Shown in pieces: positions 24,085-33,400 of a DNA stretch of 64,000 nt. The notes beneath the pieces are model-generated. The model searched no databases. It saw nothing but the letters and a program-made list of their open reading frames with translations, and was not told the DNA's origin. The translations under genes were made by a program, and so were the position numbers. Each line of letters starts with the position of its first letter. Positions within the stretch are counted from its first letter, which is position 1. Source of the stretch: an uncultured Bacteroidales bacterium (GTDB lineage Bacteria; Bacteroidota; Bacteroidia; Bacteroidales; Paludibacteraceae); contig CAMHQP010000002.1 in NCBI GenBank assembly GCA_946187555.1, positions 1 through 64,000 on the forward strand, written 5' to 3'.

Positions 24085-24685
24085 TTTCATAAGGTCTTCT
24101 CTCCGTTCAGGGGCTGTGTTTAACTTGTATTGTACTGCCCACTTGGCGCCTACTTGTATTGTCAGCTTAGTCCTTTTCACTCAACCTGTATCCTATTTAT
24201 ACCCTGCTTGTACCTTACTTGCACCCCGCTTGTACCCTAACAGCTTGTTCCTTTTAGTTTGTGTCTTTTTCTTTCTTCTTTGTTAAATACTGCGTATTTT
24301 TATCACCCGTCCTCTGGCAGGGCAAGTACCTGCGGTGCTGAAACGAATTTTGTTGTTTAAGAGGTATACCGGCGAGCCGGTTTTTTATATGCTGCGAAGA
24401 GAATACTATCAGCATTTTATCTGCTCAGATGCGAATTTTACACAACTATCACCTCAAATACCCACAACTACCAACCCAATATATGCGAATGCACAGCCCA
24501 CGCACACTCTGCGCGCACCTCACACATCCAATGCCATCCCGCGCATACCCGCGCACACCCTTACATAATATATCAGCGCACACCTGCGCACACAAGGTGC
24601 ACATTCCGCACATCCTTCGCACATAATAACTACTCGCGCGCCCTGCGGTCGCTCGAAAAAAAAAAGAGAGACCCTCTATTCCTTT
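24085..24685. other. interior of the inverted-repeat element, no gene seen
   Basis: About 600 bases between the arms. The left half is rich in CTTGTA/CTTGCAC-type words (CCTGCTTGTACCTTACTTGC), the right half in CGCACAC-type words. A terminator-like hairpin lies at 24368. No frame looks like a protein, and no transposase or integrase trace is present. Confidence 0.6.
24368..24386 (+). terminator. small hairpin with T-run inside the inverted-repeat element
   Basis: ACCGG, CGAG loop, CCGGT, then T-run. It would stop the rightward transcript that starts at 23901 after about 485 bases. Confidence 0.65.
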
Positions 24686-24861
24686 GAGAGAGACCCTATA
24701 TGGGATGGGACGGTGCGGGCTGGAGTGTGGCGCGGAGATGTGCGCTGCCGCGCGCGGAGGCCGAGCGGAGAGCATACAAAGAAAGGCGGAGAGAGCCGAG
24801 AGAGGCGGAGCGGAGGGAGCAGAGCGGATACACCGATAAACTCCCGTTCCATATACTTATT
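24686..24861 (-). repeat. inverted repeat arm 2 (176 bp)
   Basis: Reverse complement of 23909-24084, from GAGAGAGACCCTATA to the CCATATACTTATT end. Its own promoter lies just outside at 24879-24910 and points inward on the minus strand. Both arms therefore give the same 5' RNA sequence. Confidence 0.9.
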
Positions 24862-24878
24862 GTTTCAATTTTGCACTG

Positions 24879-24910
24879 CAAAATTACAACAAAAAAATGA
24901 CATATGCAAA
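24879..24910 (-). promoter_or_regulatory. Bacteroidetes promoter at the right edge of the inverted repeat (minus strand)
   Basis: On the minus strand: TTTG (24910-24907), exactly 20 bases, TAATTTTG (24886-24879). The sequence around it, GCATATGTCATTTTTTTGTTG, is closely similar to the promoter of the C_GCAxxG gene at 25176. A mirror TAATTTTG on the plus strand at 24920 forms an 11-bp inverted repeat with it. Confidence 0.78.
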
Positions 24911-24959
24911 TTTTAAGTGTAATTTTGCAGCCAACAGCAACTTTTTGACGGGTAGCCGT

Positions 24960-25020
24960 GAGCCCCCTTAGTAGAGTAGTCTATACCCTATGTAATAGGG
25001 ATAGACCTACTAAGAGGCTC
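24960..25020 (+). ncRNA. long imperfect hairpin, possible small RNA
   Basis: GAGCC pairs with GGCTC (24960-64 with 25016-20), CTTAGTAG with CTACTAAG (24967-74 with 25007-14), GTCTAT with ATAGAC (24979-84 with 25001-06) and CCCTA with TAGGG (24986-90 with 24996-25000), loop TGTAA. That is 24 base pairs with small bulges. No T-run follows on either strand, so it is not a terminator. A -7-like TAATTTTG lies at 24920-24927. A second hairpin (GCGGAAT-CGG-ATTCCGC, 25037-25053) follows. Role unknown. Confidence 0.55.
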
Positions 25021-25175
25021 CGCAACCCAGTCAACCGCGGAATCGGATTCCGCAGAACACAAAGAAAGAAAAGTGGATAGAAACGTACCGTACATGTCCG
25101 TAATGCGAACGAGATGCGAATGAGACAAATAGGTAAAAGAAAGGAAAGAAAAATGAAAAAAAAGAATGGCATATG

Positions 25176-25207
25176 CTTGCGTATGTCATTTTTTTTTTGT
25201 AATTTTG
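25176..25207 (+). promoter_or_regulatory. Bacteroidetes promoter of the C_GCAxxG gene
   Basis: CTTG at 25176-25179, 20 bases including a long T-run, TAATTTTG at 25200-25207. The start codon of the next gene is 20 bases downstream. About 40 bases match the minus-strand promoter at 24879-24910. Confidence 0.75.
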
Positions 25208-25227
25208 CAGCGCAAAAGTGTGTGACC

Positions 25228-25725
25228 ATGACAGAACAAGAGATCGAGGCTCGGGCACAACGGGCGGTGGAGTTATTCAAAAACGGTTTTAACTGTGCGC
25301 AGGCGGTGTTTGCCTCGTGCGCGGATATATATGGAATAAAGGACGAACAATTAGCGCTGCGTCTGTCTGCTTCGTTTGGCGGGGGTATGGGACGTATGCG
25401 GTTGGTATGCGGTGCTGCCTCCGGCATGTTCATGCTCGCGGGACTGCAGAACGGTTCCTGCACGCCTCACGATAACGAAGGCAAGATGGCGAATTATGCC
25501 TTTGTGCAACAACTTGCCGGTGATTTCAAAGGCAAGTACGGCAGTTTGATTTGTGCAGAGTTGTTAGGGTTGGCGCCCAAAGGCGCGGTTACGGGTTACG
25601 GGTTACAGGTTACGGGGGATGACCCCAAGCCGGCAGATCGCACGCCCGAGTATTACGAGAAACGTCCCTGCCCGGAGATGATCGCGGAGGCCGTACGAAT
25701 TTATCTGCGAAATATCAAATCATAA
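25228..25725 (+). CDS. C_GCAxxG_C_C family protein
   Basis: 165 residues from ATG 25228, placed 20 bases after a good promoter; a longer frame from 25114 would cover that promoter and is rejected. The family motif is clear: FKNGFNCAQAVFASCADIYG near residue 16, then FGGGMGRMRLVCGAASGMFM, and a late CPEMI. The spaced cysteines suggest a metal or redox role; the family is often near sulfur or selenium genes and its activity is not established. Here it precedes cysK-cysE. A GTTACGG heptamer repeat (25588-25617) is inserted in frame, encoding VTGYGLQVTGD. Confidence 0.87.
   Translation: MTEQEIEARAQRAVELFKNGFNCAQAVFASCADIYGIKDEQLALRLSASFGGGMGRMRLVCGAASGMFMLAGLQNGSCTPHDNEGKMANYAFVQQLAGDFKGKYGSLICAELLGLAPKGAVTGYGLQVTGDDPKPADRTPEYYEKRPCPEMIAEAVRIYLRNIKS
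25588..25617. repeat. in-frame GTTACGG heptamer repeat inside the C_GCAxxG gene
   Basis: Four units GTTACGG, GTTACGG, GTTACAG, GTTACGG in a row within the coding sequence, giving TGYGLQVTG. It is the complement-strand form of the GTAACCC repeat seen in other genes. Confidence 0.75.
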
Positions 25726-25755
25726 ATTTGAAATCATAAATTTGAAATCATAAAT
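25711..25755. repeat. 13-bp AAATTTGAAATCAT repeat before cysK
   Basis: Three units of about 13 bases (AAATCATAAATTTG and variants) run from the end of the C_GCAxxG gene to the cysK start codon. They fill almost the whole gap. Confidence 0.7.
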
Positions 25756-26641
25756 GATCTATAAATCCCTTATAGAACTCATCGGGCACACGCCTATGTT
25801 AGCGATTCAGCCCGGCTTGCTGCTCAAACTTGAGCGCTTCAACCCCGGCGGATCTGTCAAAGACAGAACGGCACTCGCGATGATCGAGGATGCCGAGAAG
25901 AATGGAAAATTAGTACCGGGTTCTACCATCATCGAGCCTACGTCCGGTAACACGGGTGTGGGGCTGGCGTGGATCGGTCGGCTCAAGGGCTATCGCGTGA
26001 TCCTTACCATGCCCGAGACCATGTCCGTCGAGCGGCGAAACCTACTGGCGGCATATGGCGCTGAACTCATCCTCACGCCCGGATCGGAAGGGATGAAAGG
26101 CGCTATTGCAAAAGCAGAACAGCTATGCGCCCAGACGCCGAACGCCATCATATTAGGCCAGTTCACCAACCCCGCCAACCCTGCTGTCCATTACGCTACC
26201 ACGGGGCAGGAGATATGGGAAGATACCGCCGGACAGGTGGATGTGTTCATCGCCGGAGTAGGTACCGGCGGTACGATCAGTGGAGTAGGGCGAGCCCTCA
26301 AAGAGAAGAATATGCTCGTGGAGATCATCGCTGTTGAACCCGCTTCGTCACCCGTTCTCTCGGGCGGCAATCCCGGTCCGCATAAGATACAGGGTATCGG
26401 CGCAGGTTTCCAACCTCAGACCTACCAGCCGGGATATATCGACCGCGTCATAACGGTCACCAACGAAGATGCGTTCGAGGCCGCACGCAGCCTCGCCAAA
26501 GACCACGGGCTGCTCGTCGGCATCTCTTCCGGAGCCGCCTACGCCGCCGCGCTCCAACTGACCAAGCTACCCGAATACAAAGACAAAACGATCGTCGTTC
26601 TCCTGCCCGATACCGGCGAACGATACCTCTCTGTCTTTTAA
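25754..26641 (+). CDS. cysK: cysteine synthase A (O-acetylserine sulfhydrylase)
   Basis: 295 residues, PLP-dependent fold type II. The PLP-lysine segment ERFNPGGSVKDR, the substrate loop EPTSGNTGVGLAW and the phosphate-binding GVGTGGTISGVGRAL are all visible, and the C-terminal ISSGAAYAAAL fits. It makes cysteine from O-acetylserine and sulfide in the cytoplasm. It sits directly before cysE, which makes O-acetylserine. The start follows a repeat-filled gap. Confidence 0.95.
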   Translation: MIYKSLIELIGHTPMLAIQPGLLLKLERFNPGGSVKDRTALAMIEDAEKNGKLVPGSTIIEPTSGNTGVGLAWIGRLKGYRVILTMPETMSVERRNLLAAYGAELILTPGSEGMKGAIAKAEQLCAQTPNAIILGQFTNPANPAVHYATTGQEIWEDTAGQVDVFIAGVGTGGTISGVGRALKEKNMLVEIIAVEPASSPVLSGGNPGPHKIQGIGAGFQPQTYQPGYIDRVITVTNEDAFEAARSLAKDHGLLVGISSGAAYAAALQLTKLPEYKDKTIVVLLPDTGERYLSVF

Positions 26642-26665
26642 CCCATAACCCGTAACCCGTAACCC
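26641..26665. repeat. GTAACCC heptamer repeat filling the cysK-cysE gap
   Basis: The whole 24-base gap between the two genes is ATAACCC, GTAACCC, GTAACCC units, ending at the cysE ATG. Confidence 0.75.
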
Positions 26666-27352
26666 ATGTCCCAGATACCCAATATAGCGCATCTCAAGCA
26701 ACTCGTCCTGCATCTGCAGGGAGAGATCTTCCCGGAGTATTATCCGGCGGTGGAGCGACCCAAGAGTCTTTGTCTGCCGGACGAGTTCTGGGCGCAGATA
26801 CCCGAAATAAAACGGCTCATCAACACCGATGTGGACGCGGTGCTGCATAACGACCCTGCGGTCACCGACAGAGGCGAAGTCATCCTCTCGTATCCCCTGC
26901 AGTATGCGATGATTCACTACCGCGCGGCGCATGTGCTCTACCAACTGGGCGTACCGCGTATTCCCCGTATGTTAACCGAACTCGCACATAGCCGCACAGG
27001 AATAGATATACACCCCGCGGCGCAGATAGGAGACCATTTCTGCATCGACCACGGTACCGGTGTCGTCATCGGAGAAACGGCCGTCATCGGTTCGCATGTC
27101 GTGCTCTATCAGGGTGTGACGCTCGGCGCAAAGAACTTTGAATACGACGAACAGGGGCGACCCATAGACATACCGCGTCACCCCATCCTGGAGGATCATG
27201 TCACCGTCTATTCCAATACCTCCATTCTCGGACGCGTAACCATCGGACATGACACGGTTGTGGGCGGTAACATATGGCTCACCCAAGATGTCCCGGCTAA
27301 CTCCATCGTCCTCCAATCCAATCCGGAAATCAGAATAAAGAATAAAATATGA
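26666..27352 (+). CDS. cysE: serine O-acetyltransferase
   Basis: 228 residues. An N-terminal helical part is followed by a left-handed beta-helix with hexapeptide repeats: GIDIHPAAQIGDHFCIDHGT, then VVIGETAVIGSHVVLYQGVT and TVYSNTSILGRVTIG. The catalytic His in IDHGTGVVIGE is present. It acetylates serine for cysK, next to which it lies. The stop overlaps the lpd start by 4 bases, so cysK-cysE-lpd are one transcript. Confidence 0.93.
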   Translation: MSQIPNIAHLKQLVLHLQGEIFPEYYPAVERPKSLCLPDEFWAQIPEIKRLINTDVDAVLHNDPAVTDRGEVILSYPLQYAMIHYRAAHVLYQLGVPRIPRMLTELAHSRTGIDIHPAAQIGDHFCIDHGTGVVIGETAVIGSHVVLYQGVTLGAKNFEYDEQGRPIDIPRHPILEDHVTVYSNTSILGRVTIGHDTVVGGNIWLTQDVPANSIVLQSNPEIRIKNKI

Positions 27353-28686
27353 GATATTTTTTGGCAATCATAGGCGGTGGACCTGCGGGGTATACCGCGG
27401 CAGAGAAGGCTTCCAAAGCCGGTAAGGATGTGGTGCTCTTTGAGCAAAACGCCGTAGGCGGTACCTGCCTCAATGTAGGTTGTATTCCGACGAAATCGCT
27501 CTTGTACGGTGCGAAGCAGTATTATAACGCGACCCATGCGCAGAAATACGGCGTGACGGCAGAGAACGTGAGCTTCGACTTTGCCGCCATGCAGAAACGC
27601 AAGACCATCGTGGTGCGCAAACTCGTAGCCGGCATCAAGCAGCGCCTTAATAACGAACATTGTACGCTCGTGACGGGCTTTGCGAAGGTGGAGAGCCGCA
27701 CGGACGAACTCGTGACGATCGAATGCAACGGCGAGACGTACGAGGCAGAGAACCTGATGATTTGTACGGGTTCGACGAACTTCGTTCCGCCCATCCCGGG
27801 CATTAAGGAAAACCCCGCTGTATGGGACAGCACGGACGCGCTGGCTGCGACCGAACTGCCGAAGTCGATCATCATCGTCGGCGGCGGCGTCATCGGTATG
27901 GAGTTCGCTACACTCTATCATGAACTCGGCATCCCCGTGACGGTCATCGAAGCCCTGCCGACGATCCTGCCGAACCTCGATCCGGAGGTGGTTTCTGTGC
28001 TGGCAGACAAATACAAGAAAGCAGGCATGACTCTCCTCACCTCTTCGAGGGTGGAGGAGATTAATGGTGAACGGTTAATGGTGAATGGTGAATGGTTAGA
28101 AGCGGAGCGGATCTTGGTTTCGGTAGGGCGCCGTGCAAACCTGAACGGCCTCGAAGCGCTCAACGATATCGAACTGAACCGCGGGGCGATTGTGATCGAT
28201 GATTTCTGCAAGACCAATCTGCCGAACGTCTATGCCTGCGGTGACGTGACGGGAAAGATCATGCTCGCGCATGTGGCAGCTCGTCAAGCCGAGGTAGCGG
28301 TGGGGCGTATGCTCAAGCAGATCCCGCTCCAGCGCATCGCCTACAACGCCATTCCGTCGGTCGTTTATACGAATCCCGAGATAGCCTCTGTCGGTGTCAC
28401 GGAAGCCCAAGCGGCAGAACTGAATATCGAGACCGAAGTGCGCAAACTCCCTATGACCTTCAGCGGTCGGTTCATGGCGGAGAACGAAGGCGAGACGGGG
28501 CTCTGCAAGATGATTATTGATGCGAAGAAAAAGAGTGTATTGGGTGTTCACATGATCGGTAATCCCTGCTCGGAGTTCGTGGCGGCAGCCTCCTTCGCTG
28601 TGCGTATGGGATACACCACCGCCGAGTTCGAGCAAGTAGTCTTCCCGCACCCGACTGTCAGCGAGATTTTGCACGAGATATTATAG
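27349..28686 (+). CDS. lpd: dihydrolipoyl dehydrogenase
   Basis: 445 residues. FAD-binding GGGPAGYTAAEKASKAGK, redox disulfide GGTCLNVGCIPTKS (two Cys five apart), NAD-binding IIVGGGVIGMEFATLYHELG, second FAD motif YACGDVTGKIMLAHVAARQ and the C-terminal active-site VFPHPTVSEILHE are all intact. It reoxidises lipoamide in 2-oxoacid dehydrogenase or glycine cleavage complexes; those partners are not nearby, so its complex here is uncertain. An NGERLMVNGEWLE insertion (28061-28100) is coded by a GGTGAATGGTTAAT-type repeat. Confidence 0.94.
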   Translation: MRYFLAIIGGGPAGYTAAEKASKAGKDVVLFEQNAVGGTCLNVGCIPTKSLLYGAKQYYNATHAQKYGVTAENVSFDFAAMQKRKTIVVRKLVAGIKQRLNNEHCTLVTGFAKVESRTDELVTIECNGETYEAENLMICTGSTNFVPPIPGIKENPAVWDSTDALAATELPKSIIIVGGGVIGMEFATLYHELGIPVTVIEALPTILPNLDPEVVSVLADKYKKAGMTLLTSSRVEEINGERLMVNGEWLEAERILVSVGRRANLNGLEALNDIELNRGAIVIDDFCKTNLPNVYACGDVTGKIMLAHVAARQAEVAVGRMLKQIPLQRIAYNAIPSVVYTNPEIASVGVTEAQAAELNIETEVRKLPMTFSGRFMAENEGETGLCKMIIDAKKKSVLGVHMIGNPCSEFVAAASFAVRMGYTTAEFEQVVFPHPTVSEILHEIL

Positions 28687-28690
28687 GGGA

Positions 28691-30355
28691 ATGATGAAGA
28701 GATATCTGTACACGGCACTCTGTGTGCTGTACTCCGTTAGCCTATTTGCTAACGTGGTAGAAGGTGTAGCCGCCATTCCGGACGGGTACTATGATGATGT
28801 AGATGGTAAGGCAACTCCGGCTTCCATCCTTACGGCCTTGCAGACCTGTATATCGCGCAACTACAACGAGATCTCCTATAAAGGTCTCGAACCCCATTAT
28901 CTCAATACCGACTTCTATGCCGATACGCTCTGGGATGTATACTCGACTTGTCATTTCACCTACGAGATGGCGAATATTCCGCAGAGTTATGTGTGCGACG
29001 GTTGGAACAAAGAGCACGTCTGCTGTCAATCCTGGCTCGGCGGTGGTCCTATGGTCTCGGATATGTTCAACGTCTATCCTACGGACGCACGAATCAATAA
29101 CCTGCGCTCGAACTACCCGTATGGCGTGGTCAGTTCCTTCTCCGGGTTCAGCAAAGACCCGGATCATCACGGACTCGGCAAACTCGGTTCCTCGGTTACT
29201 TCCGGTGTAGGTACGTGTTACGAGCCGGATGACCGCTATAAGGGAGATCTGGCACGCACGTTCTTTTATATGGTTGCCCGCTATCGTGATTATGTGCTCA
29301 ACTCCGGTAATGGTTCGAAGATGTTCACGTCTAATCCTACGGATCTCACGGCTTATAGTCTCAATTTTCTCCTTGCTTGGCACCGCAACGACCCTGTATC
29401 GCAAAAGGAGATCGACCGTAACCAGGGCGTTTACGGGGAACAAAATAACCGAAATCCGTTCATTGACTATCCCGATTTGGTGGAGTATATATGGGGCAAC
29501 AAAATGGGTCAGACGGTGGATCTGTCTACGATGACGCCTACCTGCGAGAACCAGACCGTGCCCTCCAATACGAAGTACGGCGTCTCGTGGTCGATAAACG
29601 GCGCTGTTCAGACGGTGGACTCTGTGCTGGAGACCAAGAAGATCCGGACGCTGCCGGACGCACCCGAGTCGTGCTCTGCAACGAGCAATACCTTCGTAGG
29701 CTGGAGTAGTACTCCTGTCGCTACCCCTACTGACCTTGAGCCGGTTCTCTTTACCGCCGCTTCGCAGTTCCCTGCCGTCACGTCGGATGTGACGTATTAT
29801 GCCGTCTTTGCGCATGCGGAACAAGAGCAAGGACAAGGAGCTGTCACGGCTTCTACGAACTTCAGTTCGTATAGCCGAGGCAATGCCGTCACGTCTGAAC
29901 AGATAGGGAATATAACCGTTACGTTCAATAAGGCAGCAGCCGGTACCGCGACTACGTATTACTCCGAGGTGCGCTGCTATAAAGGTTCAACGCTCACCTT
30001 CACCGGCGCGCAGATGAGTCGCATCGAGTTCTCTCCGGGCACCAACGATAAAGGCAATGCGCTCACGCCGAACACCGGCACGATGGCTTCCGGCAATGTG
30101 TGGACAGGCGATGCTTCGTCGGTTACCTTCACGGTAGGCGGAGATAAGGGGTATAGAGGTATAGGAGGCATCAGCGTGACCTATGAAGATAATACTACCG
30201 TCTTTACCTATTCCGATTACCTCACGCATTGCGGAGCAACGGGTATAGAAAATCAACCATCGGGCACCTCCAATCGCAAGCTGCTGATCGATGGTCGGTT
30301 GTATATCCTTGTGGGCGAAACGCTGTATGATATAACCGGTCAACGGGTGCAATAA
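28691..30355 (+). CDS. secreted endonuclease I-like protein
   Basis: 554 residues with a signal peptide (YLYTALCVLYSVSLFA). The endonuclease I domain is at about 30-265: CDGWNKEHVCCQSWLGGG carries the catalytic His, followed by DMFNVYPTDARINNLRSNYP and GDLARTFFYMVARY. The usual HVWPQS reads HVCCQS here. A beta-rich part (about 290-370, with a GWSSTP strand), a second beta-sandwich and a C-terminal tail LLIDGRLYILVGETLYDITG follow. The tail resembles that of four other secreted proteins in this window. It may degrade extracellular DNA for nutrient or biofilm use. It starts 4 bases after lpd. Confidence 0.85.
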   Translation: MMKRYLYTALCVLYSVSLFANVVEGVAAIPDGYYDDVDGKATPASILTALQTCISRNYNEISYKGLEPHYLNTDFYADTLWDVYSTCHFTYEMANIPQSYVCDGWNKEHVCCQSWLGGGPMVSDMFNVYPTDARINNLRSNYPYGVVSSFSGFSKDPDHHGLGKLGSSVTSGVGTCYEPDDRYKGDLARTFFYMVARYRDYVLNSGNGSKMFTSNPTDLTAYSLNFLLAWHRNDPVSQKEIDRNQGVYGEQNNRNPFIDYPDLVEYIWGNKMGQTVDLSTMTPTCENQTVPSNTKYGVSWSINGAVQTVDSVLETKKIRTLPDAPESCSATSNTFVGWSSTPVATPTDLEPVLFTAASQFPAVTSDVTYYAVFAHAEQEQGQGAVTASTNFSSYSRGNAVTSEQIGNITVTFNKAAAGTATTYYSEVRCYKGSTLTFTGAQMSRIEFSPGTNDKGNALTPNTGTMASGNVWTGDASSVTFTVGGDKGYRGIGGISVTYEDNTTVFTYSDYLTHCGATGIENQPSGTSNRKLLIDGRLYILVGETLYDITGQRVQ

Positions 30356-30405
30356 CGCCAATATTCCGAAAAAAAGAACTTTTTTTTGCTTTTTCTTTAG
30401 AAAAA

Positions 30406-30437
30406 TTTGCTCAATTCAAAAAAAAGCAGTACCTTTA
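30406..30437 (+). promoter_or_regulatory. Bacteroidetes promoter of the giant surface protein gene
   Basis: TTTG at 30406-30409, 20 bases, TACCTTTA at 30430-30437 (last base A instead of G). The start codon lies 32 bases downstream. Confidence 0.68.
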
Positions 30438-30469
30438 CAGTTCGAAATGAAAATTTGTGAGGTACAAAG

Positions 30470-33400
30470 ATGAATGGAATTACCCAAAAAGGTATGTTTT
30501 TTGTGTGTGCACGTATGGGACGTGCCGCGCTTGTTTTGATGTGTTTATGGATGTCGGTTTGCGCCTATGCGGTAGGTTGGACGCCGACGGATGGTGGTCT
30601 GGTAGTGGAGCTGGAGCAAGGTGACCGGTTCTTGCTGTCTATTTGGCTGGATTTGGACAAAGATGGTGTGGAGGATCCGGGAGAGGAGTTCTTTGTAAAT
30701 AACTACAACCGCTACACCGGCGGACATTTTAACTATACGAACGGTTTGTATCTGAAGCTTATCCCTCAAGCTGGTGATGCGACGGAGCCTTCGGAGATGT
30801 CCATCTGGTCGGTAGGTGCACCATTGACACATGTGATTGGAGGTAAGGATTATTCGTTGGGCGCGAATGCCGGCCATGTGTATACGATCTGGAATGATGG
30901 TAAGACGCTGAGAATGAAGGACAATAATAGCTTTCAGTTCTTTGGCGATCTGACGGATGATTACAACTACAAAGATGCTGCAGATGTGGTATTTGTCATT
31001 CCGACAAATCATACCGGTATCACTTCTTTTGACCCGAACAAGACTTTAAAGAACGTGTATGGTCGTGACGACCAAGCATCGGACGGTAAGATCAACGGTA
31101 AGATCGGAAAGGGTTTCTTGGGTATGACGTATCGCGAGGTGTATATGTTGGACATTCCGCGTCAGAATAGTCCGATTTCGTACACGAACGCGGCGTTGGT
31201 GACCTTCAATACGACGAATGAGACGCAGAAATGGTCACAAAATCAAATCACCTGTCTTCCGGGTCATGCGGCGTATGCTTATGCGGATGATAAACACAAG
31301 CCGACGCATCGTACGCTCTTCCGTCTGTATATGCTGGACAAACCCTTCCCGTATTGCGACACGTATTACTTCGCAACGGACAAGCAGGATGTGAAGAGAT
31401 ATCGTAAGTCGAAGGAAGTTCCGGGGGATAGTACGGCGGCAAAGAAGATCTACACCATCGATTGGATGAGCCCGATGAAGCGCGTTGGTACTTCCGATAC
31501 CTTCAAAACGGACTTTATGACGGTGCCTACGGATGATAGTACGTACTACTATGTCGGATACAAAAACGATTTCCGTAACACGGGAGAGTCTTTAGGCTCG
31601 GGATCCGCCACGTCTGCGTTCGCGAATATCCGCAACTTGCCGCTGACGAATCTGCCTACTTTCAAGGCTCCGGCGGGTGCGTACGGACAAATGGTGGTGG
31701 ATACGAGTTCGTCAGATCCCAACTTGGGGGTTAAGTTCGAACCGGCAGGTTATTTCCTGAAGGTAATCACCGGTACCAACGTGCGTATGCACCAAGTCAA
31801 CGACAGTGTCTGGATCACCGAAGAGATGTGGACAATCTCCGGTGAGTATAAGGAAATGTCTATTAAAACGATGCTGATGACGGGGCCTGAGTTCAGTGCT
31901 ACTGACCCGGGTGCCGCGGTAGAAGGCTGGACGAAGTTTATAAAAGGTAAGGATGTGCCGGTAAGCACAGGTGGAGATATTGAAGGCTTGTCCGGTTACG
32001 CGCAGATCACTGTCAATAGGACCGATTCAAACGGTCATATGGTGTTTATTACCGCGGATAAAGACAAATGGATTCGCTATGACAACAACGGCTTCATGGG
32101 GCTGGAGATGCCGCTACAGTATCCTTTGAATGACGGCACAAACAAGGTCACGATTATGGAGCCGCGAATTAAGCCCGAATATACGTTCTTGGGTTGGGAT
32201 ACGCGGGCAGATGGTAAGGGTACGCGCTATCATGAAGGCGATGAGTTTACGTTTGGGGGAGATGGCGAAGTAAAACTCTATGCTCAAGCAGAGTATCGGG
32301 GTACCTTGCAGATGGCGATCTCGTTCATTCATCCTACGGATGGCAAGCGTTATTTCTTGACGCACCCGAACAGAGAGTCCCCTCGTTTTGCCCGTGCTCG
32401 TCATTTTGATAGTTGGGAGAACACCTGGCAAGGTATGGAGGATGCAGATAATGCGGATCCGAACTACCTGAGTACGTTTGAATTGCGTCGTCCGATCAAT
32501 GAGATTAAGAAGAAAGATGCAGGAATTACGGAAGACCTGAGACTTCAGGAGCATATCTTAGCTCCGCGGAGTTATACCATGAAGGGCTATACGGACTCGT
32601 TGACGTTCTACGAGTTCTTCCACCCGGCTGATGATGAGTACATCGGTTTGTATTATGATGAATCGTTCAATACCATCCTGGCGAATAATACGTGGGCGGG
32701 TTTGTTTACAACAAATAGTGATGCCACCGAACTCAGTTGGCCGAATTACAAAGTGCCGTATATCCACAATGCGAAGATCCAATCTACACGGTACGTAGAA
32801 GAGTACGATCCGGAGAATAAGAAAGACTCGTTGATCCTAAAGGCTCGCTTAAACGCGTTAAGGAATGATACTATAGCGTCCTACGTCAAGTATATCCCGG
32901 CGACGAATCAGTTCGACGGTTGTGTCTCCCCGGATACAGCGACGGCTTTTGACATCTCGGCGGTGATTGTAGCGGATGAGCACTATATCATCCTGCCGGA
33001 TACCGCGTACGAATGGAAAGATACAATCGATTTCGGTTATCATAAAGGGGAACAACTGAGCGAAGATGTATGGTCGGCGCTGATCGGTAAACAACTGATG
33101 GCGGTGATGATAGTCGATGGGGATACCACGTATTTCCACCCGAACCGCAAGAAGGTCATCAGCGACCCGAATAACCTGTATCTGTCGCCGGACTTCCGTG
33201 TGACGCAGGTATTGGAACTCATCCATGATAGCCGTGTGAGCGGGGCGTTGCCTGAAGGCGACAGCGTAAAGCACGAGACAACGGGCTACCACTGGCATAA
33301 CAATATCGTCAGCGGTCTCAACAGCCCGATGAACGTGAAGGATGCCGGCGGTAATTATATCAATATCGTCGATACCTTCCGTATCACCGTCAGCCATGAT

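Noticed and set aside
23918-24286. 122-residue frame starting with ATGGAACGGGAG in the inverted repeat
   Set aside because: Low-complexity Ser/Arg/Pro/Leu composition follows from the pyrimidine-rich strand; other frames of the arm are just as open, and the two arms diverge in reading after the repeat.
24335-24568. 77-residue frame in the centre of the inverted-repeat element
   Set aside because: Poor codon use, CGCACAC-type low complexity, and a terminator hairpin inside the frame.
23909-24861. classic invertible promoter (phase switch)
   Set aside because: The promoters are outside the repeats and point inward; inversion of the centre would not redirect them, and no recombinase gene is in the window.
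24960-25020. hairpin as a transcription terminator
   Set aside because: No T-run follows on either strand.
25114-25227. N-terminal extension of the C_GCAxxG protein
   Set aside because: It would cover a strong promoter and is a Lys-rich stretch not found in the family.
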